Assembly: GCF_034531395.1 (NCBI RefSeq)
Contig: NZ_JARVCO010000010.1
Location: 496,001-560,000, forward strand
Source: Pontiella agarivorans
Lineage (GTDB): Bacteria; Verrucomicrobiota; Kiritimatiellia; Kiritimatiellales; Pontiellaceae
DNA length: 64,000 nucleotides
Reading direction: 5' to 3'
In this document: one piece after another, positions 15,525 to 23,849 of the stretch
Numbering within the stretch: position 1 is the first letter of the stretch
How the letters are laid out: each line of letters starts with the position of its first letter
Made by a program: the position numbers and the translations under genes
The notes under the pieces: generated by a model
Databases searched by the model: none
Seen by the model: the letters and a program-made list of their open reading frames with translations, nothing else
Told to the model about the DNA's origin: nothing

Positions 15525-17183
15525 TCAGTATTTCAGAATAATTTTCTGATGCAGGCCGTTGTTGCCGGCCTGGATGTACTGGTAGGAAACATTGAAAAAC
15601 TGGGCGATGTGTTCTGCGGTCGGCAGTTTGCTGAAATCCGGCGGGGGCAGGGCGGATCCGCTTCTGGCCCAATTTTGCATAATGAGGGCCGGAATTTCGC
15701 CGTGTTCAAGTTCTGCCACAATGATGTGCATATATTTTTTCCAGTCGATAGCGCTGAAGCCGAAGGCTTCTGAGGGCACATGTCTGCGCAGTCCCTGCAC
15801 CAGTTGTGACTGTTCGAAAGCATTATTGGCGGCGCCTGTGCTGGTAATGGCGCGGAGGGTCTGTCGCAGTCCATCCGGATTTCCGTAGAGCAGGTAATCG
15901 TCGGTGACAGCAATGCCCATCTGTTCGTCAGACGGGGCCTGTTTCAAGGTGTAGATGGAATGGTTGAGAAAGTCTGAAATGTCCAGTGCTGCGGCGACAT
16001 AGGGCTGCATGCTTGGGCTTGTCAGTGCAGATTCGAGGCCTTGTTTGAACGCCATGCCGTCCTTGAGTTCAAGTGCAATGACCGATGAAGCGCTATCGTT
16101 TTCAACGATGGAAAACGATAGATATTGAGTACCCAGATTTTCGAGCAGATCCTGCTCAAGATTGATGCCGGTCTGTTGCTGCAACATGGCCAGCATCATA
16201 TCGAACTGCGGTTTGGTTCCGGGGTCGATCTGCTGCAGAATTGCAGGGATTTCCTGCCAGAGTCCCGGCAGATCAATGCGGCCGACTTCCAGCGAGGTGA
16301 GATCTTCGGGAATAAAAGTGACGGTGGGAAGCTCAGAAGGCTCGGTGTCGAGCAGGCTGAAGAGCCCGTTTTCAAGATCGCGGGCATTCAGGGTGCTGTT
16401 CACGACCATTTCATCATCATGCATTTCAATTCTGCAGGAGAGGTAGTTTACATTCAGCAGGCCGAGAGCGTTGAAAAGTGATTGGTCTTTTGCGGCGACC
16501 TCGGCCGAGCTTCCTTTAAGGGATTGGCGGATGAGATCGTTGACTGGAAGATTCATATTAAAGACCGGAAGGCCGGCCGGTTCTGTTACGGGATCGTTTT
16601 TCAGGCGGATAATGCACTGCTCGACCCACTCGCGGTTGTAACCGAGGATAAAGGTGTTGCCGATATGGGTCTGCCAGGACGATGTTTCGTTATCGGTTCC
16701 GGGGCTGTCGATATGTTGGATGATTTCCACCCCCTGAAAGCTGCGCCGGACCACATCGAACGGATTTTCAGTGACCGTGCGCAGATTCTCATCGAGTTCA
16801 AGGCTTTGTTCAAAATCGTCATCGCTCATTGCGGCAATGATAAAAATATTTTCCGTTTCGGAGTCGAACGCAAGCACCACTTCGCCCGTCAGCATTTCCA
16901 TCTGTTCAACAAAAACGCGGGTTTCTTCATCGGTATCGCCGTCATAGAAAAAGTTATGCCAGGCCTCGAGTTCGGGATTTCCCATAAAATCCTGAAACTG
17001 CTGGTCCTGCCACAGTTGGCCGAGGGAGGATTTCTGAAGCGCTTCCCAGAAGGCGACCGTATTGGAAATGCGGAAATAGGTCTGCCCGTTCGGCGGGAGC
17101 AGTTGCGCACGCTGCAGGGCGAACGAAGCGAGCGGAAGAGCGAGAACAAGGGAAAGTGTAGAAATTTTACGGAAGAGTGACAT
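15525..17183 (-). CDS. Exported protein, DUF3352-like
   Basis: The 552-aa product from the ATG at 17183 starts with a signal peptide (MSLFRKISTLSLVLALPLASFA). No catalytic motif is recognised. The pattern of repeated 'FxQSLELDENLRTVTENPFDVVRRSFQGVEI...', 'FMLGYNREWVEQCI' and 'GIAVTDDYLLYGNPDGLRQTLRAI' resembles DUF3352-type bacterial surface proteins of unknown role. The start overlaps the end of the upstream protease gene by 17 bp, so the two are translationally coupled. A longer reading to 17288 would overlap the protease more and has no better start. Confidence 0.7.
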   Translation of the reverse strand: MSLFRKISTLSLVLALPLASFALQRAQLLPPNGQTYFRISNTVAFWEALQKSSLGQLWQDQQFQDFMGNPELEAWHNFFYDGDTDEETRVFVEQMEMLTGEVVLAFDSETENIFIIAAMSDDDFEQSLELDENLRTVTENPFDVVRRSFQGVEIIQHIDSPGTDNETSSWQTHIGNTFILGYNREWVEQCIIRLKNDPVTEPAGLPVFNMNLPVNDLIRQSLKGSSAEVAAKDQSLFNALGLLNVNYLSCRIEMHDDEMVVNSTLNARDLENGLFSLLDTEPSELPTVTFIPEDLTSLEVGRIDLPGLWQEIPAILQQIDPGTKPQFDMMLAMLQQQTGINLEQDLLENLGTQYLSFSIVENDSASSVIALELKDGMAFKQGLESALTSPSMQPYVAAALDISDFLNHSIYTLKQAPSDEQMGIAVTDDYLLYGNPDGLRQTLRAITSTGAANNAFEQSQLVQGLRRHVPSEAFGFSAIDWKKYMHIIVAELEHGEIPALIMQNWARSGSALPPPDFSKLPTAEHIAQFFNVSYQYIQAGNNGLHQKIILKY

Positions 17184-18114
17184 TGGATTTTTCCTTCTGG
17201 TCTGAGGTGAATTTACCGGGCCGGCGCGGTGCGTCCGGGTAGACAAATCCGGATTCCGGATTGGTGGCGTCATAGGCAAATGCATCAATATGGTCGAGAA
17301 TATATTTTGAATGACGTGCAGGTATGGCGAAATTGAGGCCCTCCATGGTGGGTACCCCCATGTTGATGACGCCGATCACCTGACCGCGGGCATTGAACAG
17401 CGGTCCGCCGGAGTTACCGGGATTGACGGCGGCATCGACCTGTAAGTAGAGAATTCCGCCGAAGTTGCGGTGGGTCTGGCTGAGTACCCCTTCCGTAACC
17501 GTCCGTTCCAGTCCGAGGGGGTTGCCGATGGCGAAAACAGCTTCGCCGATGCTCATTTTCTCTTCCGGGGCGAAAATCACGGGCGTGATCTCGGTATCGA
17601 AATTATTGATTTTCAAGACGGCCAGATCATGGAAGGGGGCGGTGGCGATGATGTCGACGTCTTTGTGCACCACCCTGCGCAGAATTTTATTTTCCTGTAT
17701 GAACTGGGTTACGGAGATTTTCTTTTCGCCGGCAATGACGTGAAAGTTGGTGATGAGGTAGCCTTTTTTATTGGTGAAAAATCCTGAACCCAGTCCGGAG
17801 GCGGTTTTCACGAGGGCGACGGACGGGGCGTAGAGTTCAGCCGCTTCAGCCGTGGTGATGCGCGCGGGGACCTGAATGTTGTACAGCGCGTTTGTGTCGG
17901 ACGGAACGGTGCCTTCCACTGCTTCGTCTTCATATGTGGCAAGGATTTCGTCCTTCGGAATCCGCAACACATCAAAACCGAGGTCGACCACCGTGGCTCC
18001 GTCGGTATTCTTCAGAACCGGAGCCTGAATCTTTGCGCCGCCCTTGAGGATGACGTCATCAGCGAAGACCGCAGTAACTGCGGCGAAGAGCAATAAAGCG
18101 TATACTGTTTTCAT
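17167..18114 (-). CDS. Exported trypsin-like serine protease (HtrA/Deg type without PDZ)
   Basis: The 315-aa product has a signal peptide (about 1-18) and an N-terminal beta domain, then a trypsin fold. The catalytic triad is visible as ITNFHV (His about 125), HDLAVLKI (Asp about 163) and NPGNSGGPL (Ser about 235). The Deg-type segment AIGNPLGLERTVTEGVLS lies between. No PDZ domain follows, unlike DegP/DegS, so substrate choice must come from elsewhere. It leads the operon with the DUF3352-like and FG-GAP genes, which may be partners or clients. A small palindrome lies in its leader. Confidence 0.88.
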   Translation of the reverse strand: MKTVYALLLFAAVTAVFADDVILKGGAKIQAPVLKNTDGATVVDLGFDVLRIPKDEILATYEDEAVEGTVPSDTNALYNIQVPARITTAEAAELYAPSVALVKTASGLGSGFFTNKKGYLITNFHVIAGEKKISVTQFIQENKILRRVVHKDVDIIATAPFHDLAVLKINNFDTEITPVIFAPEEKMSIGEAVFAIGNPLGLERTVTEGVLSQTHRNFGGILYLQVDAAVNPGNSGGPLFNARGQVIGVINMGVPTMEGLNFAIPARHSKYILDHIDAFAYDATNPESGFVYPDAPRRPGKFTSDQKEKSNVTLP

Positions 18115-18119
18115 ATAAA

Positions 18120-18134
18120 ATCCAAACGTTGGAA
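18120..18134. repeat. Near-match TTCCA-type palindrome in the protease leader
   Basis: ATCCA-AACGT-TGGAA, one mismatch, 6 nt upstream of the protease start. Flanks AAAATCC/GGATTTT (18117-18150) add an outer inverted repeat. Confidence 0.5.
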
Positions 18135-18170
18135 AAGTTAACGGATTTTAGACCACCGATAATAGGTCTG

Positions 18171-19421
18171 TCACCCGTAAAGCCTTTTTACTTCGTCACA
18201 GATGACTCTGACGCCTTCAGTCACAATATGTTCATCCTGCGCAAAGGAAACCCGGATGCATTCCTGTTTGTGCGGCCAGTCTTCATTCTCCAGCCCCGGG
18301 AAAAAGCAACTGCCCGGCACAACGAGTGTATTGCGGGCTTTAAGGCGTTGATAAAGTGTATCCGCGGAACAGGGCAGATCCTTGAACCACAGCCAGAGAA
18401 AGAGGGCGCCTTCGGGTTTATGAATGCGCCCGGGGACGTCGCCGAGTTCCTGCTGAAAGAGTTCCAGGGTTTGGAAGGCTTTACGTTTGTAAAATGGTTT
18501 AATGATTTCCCGGCCGATTTGTATAATTTCGCCGGTGCGCACCATTTCCATGGCCATCTGCGAACCGATGCCACCCGGGGCCAGATTCATGACACCGTTG
18601 ATGTCGGCGATGGCTGATGCAATCTCTTCGCGGGCAATCACAATGCCGGTCCGCAGGTTGGGCAGACCGAACTTGGAGAGGCTCATACAGACGACTGTAT
18701 TCGAATTGAAGAGGGGTTTGGCTTCGGTGTAGATGATGTCGGGGAACGGCGTGCCGTAGGCATTGTCGATGATGAATGGAATGCCTTTCTCTTTGGCAAG
18801 GGCGTCGAGGTGCTGCATTTCAGTATCGGTCAGCACATTGCCGGTGGGATTCGTCGGACGCGATACGCAGAGGGCTCCGATGTCGTCGCCCACCTCCAGA
18901 TCATCAAAATTCACATGGTATTTAAACAGTCTGTCATTCAGCAGTTCAATGTTTGGCCGGTGCGCGGAAAAGCAGTCATCGCTCAGCCCGGCATCCGCAT
19001 AGCCGATATATTCCGGCGTCAGAGGAAACAGGATTTTCTTTTTTGATCCGTCAGCCATTTCGCCGGCAAACAGATTGAACAGACAGAAAAAAGCATTTTG
19101 CGATCCGTTGGTCAGGGCAATGTTTTTTGACGTGATATCCCAGCCGTATTGCTCGCGGAGCAGGTCGGCGAGTGCTTCAATAAATGCTTCGTTTCCGCGC
19201 GAACCGTCATAATTGCCGATCATGCGTTCGAATCCGTGCGGTTCCGCAAGAATTTCTTCCATGCGTTCACGGAAACGCTGTTGAACTTCGGGAATATGGG
19301 CCGGGTTGCCGCCGCCGAGCATCAGCATATCGCCGCCGGCCATCGCCGCACCCAGATCGTCCATGAGCTGGGTAATCCCGGCCTTCCGCGTAAATTTTTC
19401 ACCAAATTTAGAAAATTCCAT
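18171..19421 (-). CDS. avtA: Valine--pyruvate aminotransferase AvtA
   Basis: A PLP-dependent class I/II aminotransferase that interconverts valine/alanine and their keto acids. The 416-aa product matches AvtA in its opening (MEFSKFGEKFTRKAGITQLMDDLGAAM...LMLGGGNPAHIPEV). It has IGNYDGSRGNEAFIEALA, VSRPTNPTGNVLTD, IIDNAYGTPFP and the PLP lysine in MSLSKFGLPNLRTG (about K250). It stands alone, with the protease operon 57 bp downstream. Confidence 0.94.
   Translation of the reverse strand: MEFSKFGEKFTRKAGITQLMDDLGAAMAGGDMLMLGGGNPAHIPEVQQRFRERMEEILAEPHGFERMIGNYDGSRGNEAFIEALADLLREQYGWDITSKNIALTNGSQNAFFCLFNLFAGEMADGSKKKILFPLTPEYIGYADAGLSDDCFSAHRPNIELLNDRLFKYHVNFDDLEVGDDIGALCVSRPTNPTGNVLTDTEMQHLDALAKEKGIPFIIDNAYGTPFPDIIYTEAKPLFNSNTVVCMSLSKFGLPNLRTGIVIAREEIASAIADINGVMNLAPGGIGSQMAMEMVRTGEIIQIGREIIKPFYKRKAFQTLELFQQELGDVPGRIHKPEGALFLWLWFKDLPCSADTLYQRLKARNTLVVPGSCFFPGLENEDWPHKQECIRVSFAQDEHIVTEGVRVICDEVKRLYG
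18462..18476. repeat. TTCCA-N5-TGGAA palindrome inside avtA
   Basis: Exact copy, spacer GGGTT. The coding strand reads F-Q-T-L-E. Confidence 0.7.
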
Positions 19422-19496
19422 GTATGCAGGGTAACGATGAGCGCGAACGAATACACGAAAAAATTGAAAGGCAAAGGAGCCGGCTTTTCAACCTGG

Positions 19497-20369
19497 TCAG
19501 GCGACGCTGCGGCATGCCGTTTTGCGCAGGAAGGCCAGTTGGTCCTGAATTTTCCGCACGTCGTATTCGTAATTCTGATTCACGACGAGAACCTGAATGC
19601 CCTGTTCTTCGAGAACGATCTGCTGAAATTGAATGCGGCGGTTTCTTTTTTCGTTTTGTGTTTTGGAATCTTTCAGCAAAACAACGCAGGAGACCGCAGC
19701 GTCGTGCGGATGGTGCAGTACAAAGTCGGCATACAGCGGTGTCAGGGTTTTCAGTTCGGGAACGTAGGGGACAACGTTCGGTGCATCGAAATCGATGATG
19801 CGGTCCAGAGCAATGTGGAAGGTGATCATAAATTGACCGGCCACTGCTTCATGCAGTGTTTTAAGAAAGGACATCTCATTTCTGGACAGCCGCAATGTCG
19901 TATCTTCTTGGCCCTTCTGAAGCTCCAGAGCATTGGGTGCGGATTCTGCGATCGGATGCTGGGGGTGTCGCTTCAGCCAAAAAACGATGCCGCCGAGCAG
20001 GGCCGGTAACGGGAGCAGGAGGAGGAACCACAGCGGAGAGCATGATTTTTTCGTTTCCACGGGCATCGGTTCCGGAGCCGGGACTGTTTCGGGGGCGGGC
20101 GGCGGCTTTGGTTCCGAAGCAGGTACTTCTTTGGTGACAGTAGAGGGCTGAAAATCCGACTGTATGCAGATATCATTATGGTTATAAACTTCGCGAACGA
20201 GAAAGCCATTGGCCTGAAAAACATAAACGGTTTGTTTTTCATTGGCCATTTTGCCCACCGGTTTACCGTGCTTGCTGACTGATTCGGCATAGGTATCGCC
20301 GCTTTCCGCGTCGGCCCGCATTGCAGGAAGCGTAAGCAGTGCTGCTCCAAGTAAGTAGATCTTTATCAT
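19497..20369 (-). CDS. Exported membrane-anchored protein with DUF2726-like C-terminus
   Basis: The 290-aa product starts with a signal peptide (MIKIYLLGAALLTLPAMRADA), then a small SmpA/OmlA-like stretch (SVSKHGKPVGKMANEKQTVYVFQANGFLV). A proline/glutamate-rich linker and a single membrane segment (CSPLWFLLLLPLPALLGGIVFWL) follow. The last 130 residues resemble DUF2726, a nuclease-fold domain: FLKTLHEAV, YADFVLHHPHDAAVSCVVLLKDSKTQNEKRNRRIQFQQIVLEEQGIQVLVVN. The usual acidic catalytic pattern is weak (VVLLKD in place of IELDD), so activity is doubtful. The start is set at 20369, before the signal peptide. Confidence 0.65.
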   Translation of the reverse strand: MIKIYLLGAALLTLPAMRADAESGDTYAESVSKHGKPVGKMANEKQTVYVFQANGFLVREVYNHNDICIQSDFQPSTVTKEVPASEPKPPPAPETVPAPEPMPVETKKSCSPLWFLLLLPLPALLGGIVFWLKRHPQHPIAESAPNALELQKGQEDTTLRLSRNEMSFLKTLHEAVAGQFMITFHIALDRIIDFDAPNVVPYVPELKTLTPLYADFVLHHPHDAAVSCVVLLKDSKTQNEKRNRRIQFQQIVLEEQGIQVLVVNQNYEYDVRKIQDQLAFLRKTACRSVA

Positions 20370-20573
20370 TTTCCGCACCTGCAGTCCCCTCTCTTTCACC
20401 GGGAGCAAAAGCAGCCGTCGAATCGGTTGAATATGCTCCTGATTGCTGACAACCTTCTAGCAAAGCATCGTTTTTTACCCGAGAAGGGATTGACGAACCG
20501 TGCAATTTGGTTGATGAACCGCTCATTTAAACGGGGGAATTGCTGCTGCTTCTAGGCGGGGTGACGGTTGTTT

Positions 20574-21527
20574 TCAGATTTGCGCGATCAGTACCGCCCG
20601 TTTCGGGGCGGGATAGCCTTCAATGGTCCGGGTGCAGTTGTCCGGATCCAGATAGTCGGGGAGCGACTCAAAGGTCATCCAGTCGGTGGACCGCTGTTCA
20701 TCGATCGACGTTTCATTCACGTCGACCGTTTTAATATTTTTCAGCCCGCAGCGTTTCATCCAGAGTTCCAGGGTTTGGACGGAGGGAATAAACCAGACGT
20801 TGCGCATTTTGGCGTAGCGGCCGCGGGGAATCAGGGAATAGCCCTCCGGCCCGTCCGCCACCAGCGTTTCCAGCACCAGTTCGCCGCCGGGTTTCAGAAA
20901 CGATTTTAAATGTTCAATATGTTCGATCGGTGATTTGCGGTGATACAGCACGCCCATGGAAAAGACGGTGTCAAAACTGCCGGGCGTTTTCGGAACGTCT
21001 TCAATGCCGAGCGGCAGGACCCAGACCCGCGGATTATGCAGAAAATTTTTCATGGCGAAAAACTGGCAGACAAACAGTGCGGAGGGATCAACGCCGATGA
21101 CGAGTTCCGCCCCGGCGCCGGCCATGCGCCAGCAGTGATAGCCGTTGCCGCAGCCGACATCGAGAATCGTGCGGCCTTCCAATGGCTGGATGTGCGGTTT
21201 GACCCGTGCCCATTTCCAGTCGGACCTCCATTCCGTGTCGATGTGTATACCGTGAATACGGTACGGCCCTTTTCGCCAGGGATGAAAGGTTCTGAGCAAA
21301 GTTTCCAAACCCTGGAAAACTTCGCCCTCAGCCCGGACTTCCGACTGCAGTTCCACCCGGTTTTTTCCAACCCTGGGAAATTTGTCCAGCGCGTCTTCCC
21401 ATTGCGGCAACAGACCGTGACGCTCCGGGCGAAGGCCGTGGGCAATGAGGTCCGGAAGCACACCATTCCAGTTTTCGAGGTCAGTGCCTTTCAATCGGTC
21501 GTAGAGTTCTGAATAATCAATTTTCAT
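20574..21527 (-). CDS. cmoB: tRNA U34 carboxymethyltransferase CmoB
   Basis: CmoB transfers the carboxymethyl group of carboxy-SAM to 5-hydroxyuridine at tRNA position 34, giving uridine 5-oxyacetic acid, which widens wobble decoding. The 317-aa product has the family block HIDTEWRSDWKWARVKPHI, SAM motif ILDVGCGNGYHCWRM, GVDPSALFVCQFFA and FDTVFSMGVLYHRKSPIEHI. It is downstream of cmoA in the same direction. The gene is rich in palindrome copies (21303, and near matches at 20766, 21177 and 21365). Confidence 0.95.
   Translation of the reverse strand: MKIDYSELYDRLKGTDLENWNGVLPDLIAHGLRPERHGLLPQWEDALDKFPRVGKNRVELQSEVRAEGEVFQGLETLLRTFHPWRKGPYRIHGIHIDTEWRSDWKWARVKPHIQPLEGRTILDVGCGNGYHCWRMAGAGAELVIGVDPSALFVCQFFAMKNFLHNPRVWVLPLGIEDVPKTPGSFDTVFSMGVLYHRKSPIEHIEHLKSFLKPGGELVLETLVADGPEGYSLIPRGRYAKMRNVWFIPSVQTLELWMKRCGLKNIKTVDVNETSIDEQRSTDWMTFESLPDYLDPDNCTRTIEGYPAPKRAVLIAQI
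21303..21317. repeat. TTCCA-N5-TGGAA palindrome inside cmoB
   Basis: Exact copy, spacer AACCC. The coding strand reads F-Q-G-L-E (residues about 71-75). A one-mismatch copy lies 47 bp further on (21365-21379). Confidence 0.7.
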
Positions 21528-21534
21528 AGGAAAG

Positions 21535-21630
21535 AGAGGTTAAACCACGAATAGTACAACGTGCACGAAGGCCGGTCTCGGTGGCACCATAAGGTGCTTT
21601 TTTGAAGCCCTTAGTGTATTTGTGGTGAGG
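21535..21630. repeat. Imperfect inverted repeat between cmoA and cmoB
   Basis: The gap contains aaaccacgaat and cgtgcacgaagg on one side, and agtgtatttgtggtgaggttcattt on the other. This is a degenerate ACCACGAAT...ATTTGTGGT inverted repeat of the same general style as 200-291. A small GCACC-ATAA-GGTGC hairpin with a T run (21586-21605) points along the plus strand, opposite to both genes. Confidence 0.45.
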
Positions 21631-21631
21631 T

Positions 21632-22360
21632 TCATTTTACAGCGAGCATAGACATGAAATTAAAACATTGGAACCAGACGTCAACCGAACTGAAACCGGC
21701 GGAGAGCAACCGTTCGCGGTGAGTCGGAATGGTTTCGGGAATCAGGACGTTTTCGAGCGCGGAGCGTTTCTGGCTGATCTCGAGGTCGGAATACCCGTGC
21801 GCCCGTTTAAAATCGTGATGTATTCCGGCGAGCAGCTCATCGAGATGATCATCTTTGAAGATGACTTTTTCAGAAAGGATCAGCACCCCCCCGGGCCGCA
21901 TACCGGCGCAGATTTTTTCCAACAGTTGGAATCGGTCCGACTGGGGGATAAACTGGAGGGTGAAGTTGAGCACCACAACGGAGGCATCGGCGATTTCCAC
22001 CTCCCGGATGTCGGCCGAATCAATGTGCACACCTGCGCAGGTGTGCACACTGCGTTGCATAATTTTCCGGCAGCGTTCGACCATGGCCGAGGAGTTGTCG
22101 ACGGCGTAAATGGTGCAGTTTTCCGCATTCATGCCGTTGGCCATGGCCAAGGTGGCACCGCCGAGGGAGCAGCCGAGGTCGTAGAGGTTGGAACCGGGCT
22201 GGGCATAGTGTTCGGTCAGCGTTTCGATCATGGTCAGAATCGCTCGGTAGCCGGGCACAGAGCGCTCGATCATATCGGTGAACACATCGGCCACCTGTGC
22301 ATCGAAGCTGAAATCGGCAATCTTCGCCATGGATTGATTATAGATTCGGTCTTTACTCAT
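21632..22360 (-). CDS. cmoA: Carboxy-S-adenosyl-L-methionine synthase CmoA
   Basis: CmoA converts SAM and prephenate into carboxy-SAM, the substrate of CmoB. The 242-aa product from the ATG at 22360 starts MSKDRIYNQSMAKIADFSFD and shows DLGCSLGGATLAMA (SAM loop), YAVDNSSAMVERC, VVLNFTLQFIPQSDR and GGVLILSEKV. The start is preferred to one 15 codons upstream because it matches the usual CmoA N-terminus. Residues about 106-112 (HTCAGVH) are encoded by a perfect 26-bp palindrome (22024-22049) where relatives have an unrelated sequence. The TTCCA-type palindrome at 21917 encodes F-Q-L-L-E. Confidence 0.95.
   Translation of the reverse strand: MSKDRIYNQSMAKIADFSFDAQVADVFTDMIERSVPGYRAILTMIETLTEHYAQPGSNLYDLGCSLGGATLAMANGMNAENCTIYAVDNSSAMVERCRKIMQRSVHTCAGVHIDSADIREVEIADASVVVLNFTLQFIPQSDRFQLLEKICAGMRPGGVLILSEKVIFKDDHLDELLAGIHHDFKRAHGYSDLEISQKRSALENVLIPETIPTHRERLLSAGFSSVDVWFQCFNFMSMLAVK
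21917..21931. repeat. TTCCA-N5-TGGAA palindrome inside cmoA
   Basis: Exact copy, spacer ACAGT. The coding strand reads F-Q-L-L-E-K. Confidence 0.6.
22024..22049. repeat. Perfect 26-bp palindrome, CACACCTGCGCAGGTGTG family, inside cmoA
   Basis: Arms TGTGCACACCTGC and GCAGGTGTGCACA are exactly complementary with no spacer. Translated in frame it gives V-H-T-C-A-G-V-H. Relatives lie at 37994-38011 and 58194-58217. Confidence 0.8.
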
Positions 22361-22399
22361 AAGACACAGAACATACCATACCCCCGTTTTTCGGAAAAT

Positions 22400-22414
22400 G
22401 TCCAATGGTTGGAA
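22400..22414. repeat. Near-match TTCCA-type palindrome upstream of cmoA
   Basis: GTCCA-ATGGT-TGGAA, one mismatch, in the short gap between the divergent cmoA and secreted protease genes, 40 nt from the cmoA start. Confidence 0.5.
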
Positions 22415-22483
22415 AGAAAACTGCTGGTATTATCTGCTATTTTATATGGAACCCGCGATGGAGGGAGCAGGTTGAGCAAGGAT

Positions 22484-23665
22484 ATGAAACAATTTTTTAC
22501 TGCATGGGTCATGCTCGGTTTGGTCATTAGCGCAGAAGCGGTAATTGTTGCCGATGGCGACGGAACACAGAACACGAATGCGCCGTCCGGAGGGCAGGGG
22601 TGGGACTATGTTGGCCGAATTGATAAATCAGGTATATATTCAAGCGTGACTTACATTTCTAACAACTGGTTCATCACAGCCTACCACATCAAAACATTGG
22701 ACAATCCAACCGGAGTACTGCTTGGCGGAACCGACTATTCGATTGACCCTAACAGCTGGACGCGGCTTACAAACAGCAACGATGAGAATGCAGATCTTGT
22801 TATGTTCCGAATCGTTGGCGGGTCTGTAGGCTTGCCGGGACTTATTGTGCGATCATCCGGAACACCCGTTAACGCAGAGCTGACCATGATCGGAAATGGG
22901 AGGAACCGGGCAGCGGACGAAACGACTTGGAATCACCAATGGGCAGAGGAAGGCATCCCGCCGCTATATAACGGATATAAATGGGCGTCGGGTTCCGCAA
23001 AGCGATGGGGAAGAAACAATAAAGATCTCTATTCGGGAATGGTCAATACCGGATACGGTACAACAGATGTGATGAGAACCAGTTTTGATGACAATAGCAC
23101 AAATGAAGCGCAGGGTGCTGTTTATGATTCCGGCGGCGGGGTTTTTTATGAAAATGGAAGCAACTGGGAGCTTGCGGGAATCATGCTCACAATCGGCACC
23201 TATCAGAACCAGCCGTCCAGTACCGCGGTTCATGGAAATGTGACCTACATTGCCGACATAGAATACTACGCAGAGCAGATTACCACCGTCTCCGCTATTG
23301 ATGATGTTGATGAGGATGGCATCCCCGATGATTGGGAATATGAACAAATGAACACGACGGTCGGGGTTTCTGCCTCGGAAGATCAGGATGGTGATGGTTT
23401 CGATGGCGCAGCCGAATGGATTGCGGATACGGATCCGACCGACGGGAATTCCTATTTGAAATTGGAGGCCTACACCAACGCCGCAAGCATGGTTTTCAGC
23501 AGTTCGTTAGACCGCGAATATCGGATTGAATACTGCTCGGATCTGATTGATCTGAACTGGCAGACGGAGGAGGGTTGGTTCCGTGCGACCGGCCCGATGA
23601 CCGTCCGGTCGGTCTCGACGGCCGACAGCAACCGGGTTTACCGGGTCCGGGTAAAACTGCCCTGA
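22484..23665 (+). CDS. Secreted trypsin-like protease with calcium-type C-terminal repeat
   Basis: The 393-aa product has a signal peptide ending near AEA (about 19) and a chymotrypsin-fold domain. The triad is read as FITAYHI (His about 68), ENADLVMF (Asp about 104) and AVYDSGGGVF (Ser about 216). A thrombospondin-type-3-like acidic repeat follows (DVDEDGIPDDWEYE...EDQDGDGFDGAAEWIADTDPTD). A terminal beta domain (YRIEYCSDLIDLNWQ...VYRVRVKLP) is shared with the secreted proteins at 39.6-51.8 kb. The reading frame is open far upstream, but only the ATG at 22484 precedes a signal peptide. The substrate is unknown. Confidence 0.82.
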   Translation: MKQFFTAWVMLGLVISAEAVIVADGDGTQNTNAPSGGQGWDYVGRIDKSGIYSSVTYISNNWFITAYHIKTLDNPTGVLLGGTDYSIDPNSWTRLTNSNDENADLVMFRIVGGSVGLPGLIVRSSGTPVNAELTMIGNGRNRAADETTWNHQWAEEGIPPLYNGYKWASGSAKRWGRNNKDLYSGMVNTGYGTTDVMRTSFDDNSTNEAQGAVYDSGGGVFYENGSNWELAGIMLTIGTYQNQPSSTAVHGNVTYIADIEYYAEQITTVSAIDDVDEDGIPDDWEYEQMNTTVGVSASEDQDGDGFDGAAEWIADTDPTDGNSYLKLEAYTNAASMVFSSSLDREYRIEYCSDLIDLNWQTEEGWFRATGPMTVRSVSTADSNRVYRVRVKLP

Positions 23666-23849
23666 TTTTTTTAAGGCTGAATAAAACATGCGGCGGAGTC
23701 CGGTTTCTGTATCACACTATATTATAGGGTCTTCTGAAAATTGTATAGGGATCGGAATCCGGGTTTCCCGTTGTTGAAACGGGCATTTTAAATATTTCTT
23801 TGCAATATTCTTTGTGCATGTCGGTTCTATATATTTGCACGGAGAGAAT

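Noticed and set aside
21586-21605. Plus-strand hairpin with T run between cmoA and cmoB
   Set aside because: It would terminate transcription rightward, but both genes run leftward, so it was not called a terminator.
21668-22483. 272-residue extension upstream of the secreted protease
   Set aside because: It lies entirely opposite cmoA, and the only signal peptide in the frame begins at 22484.
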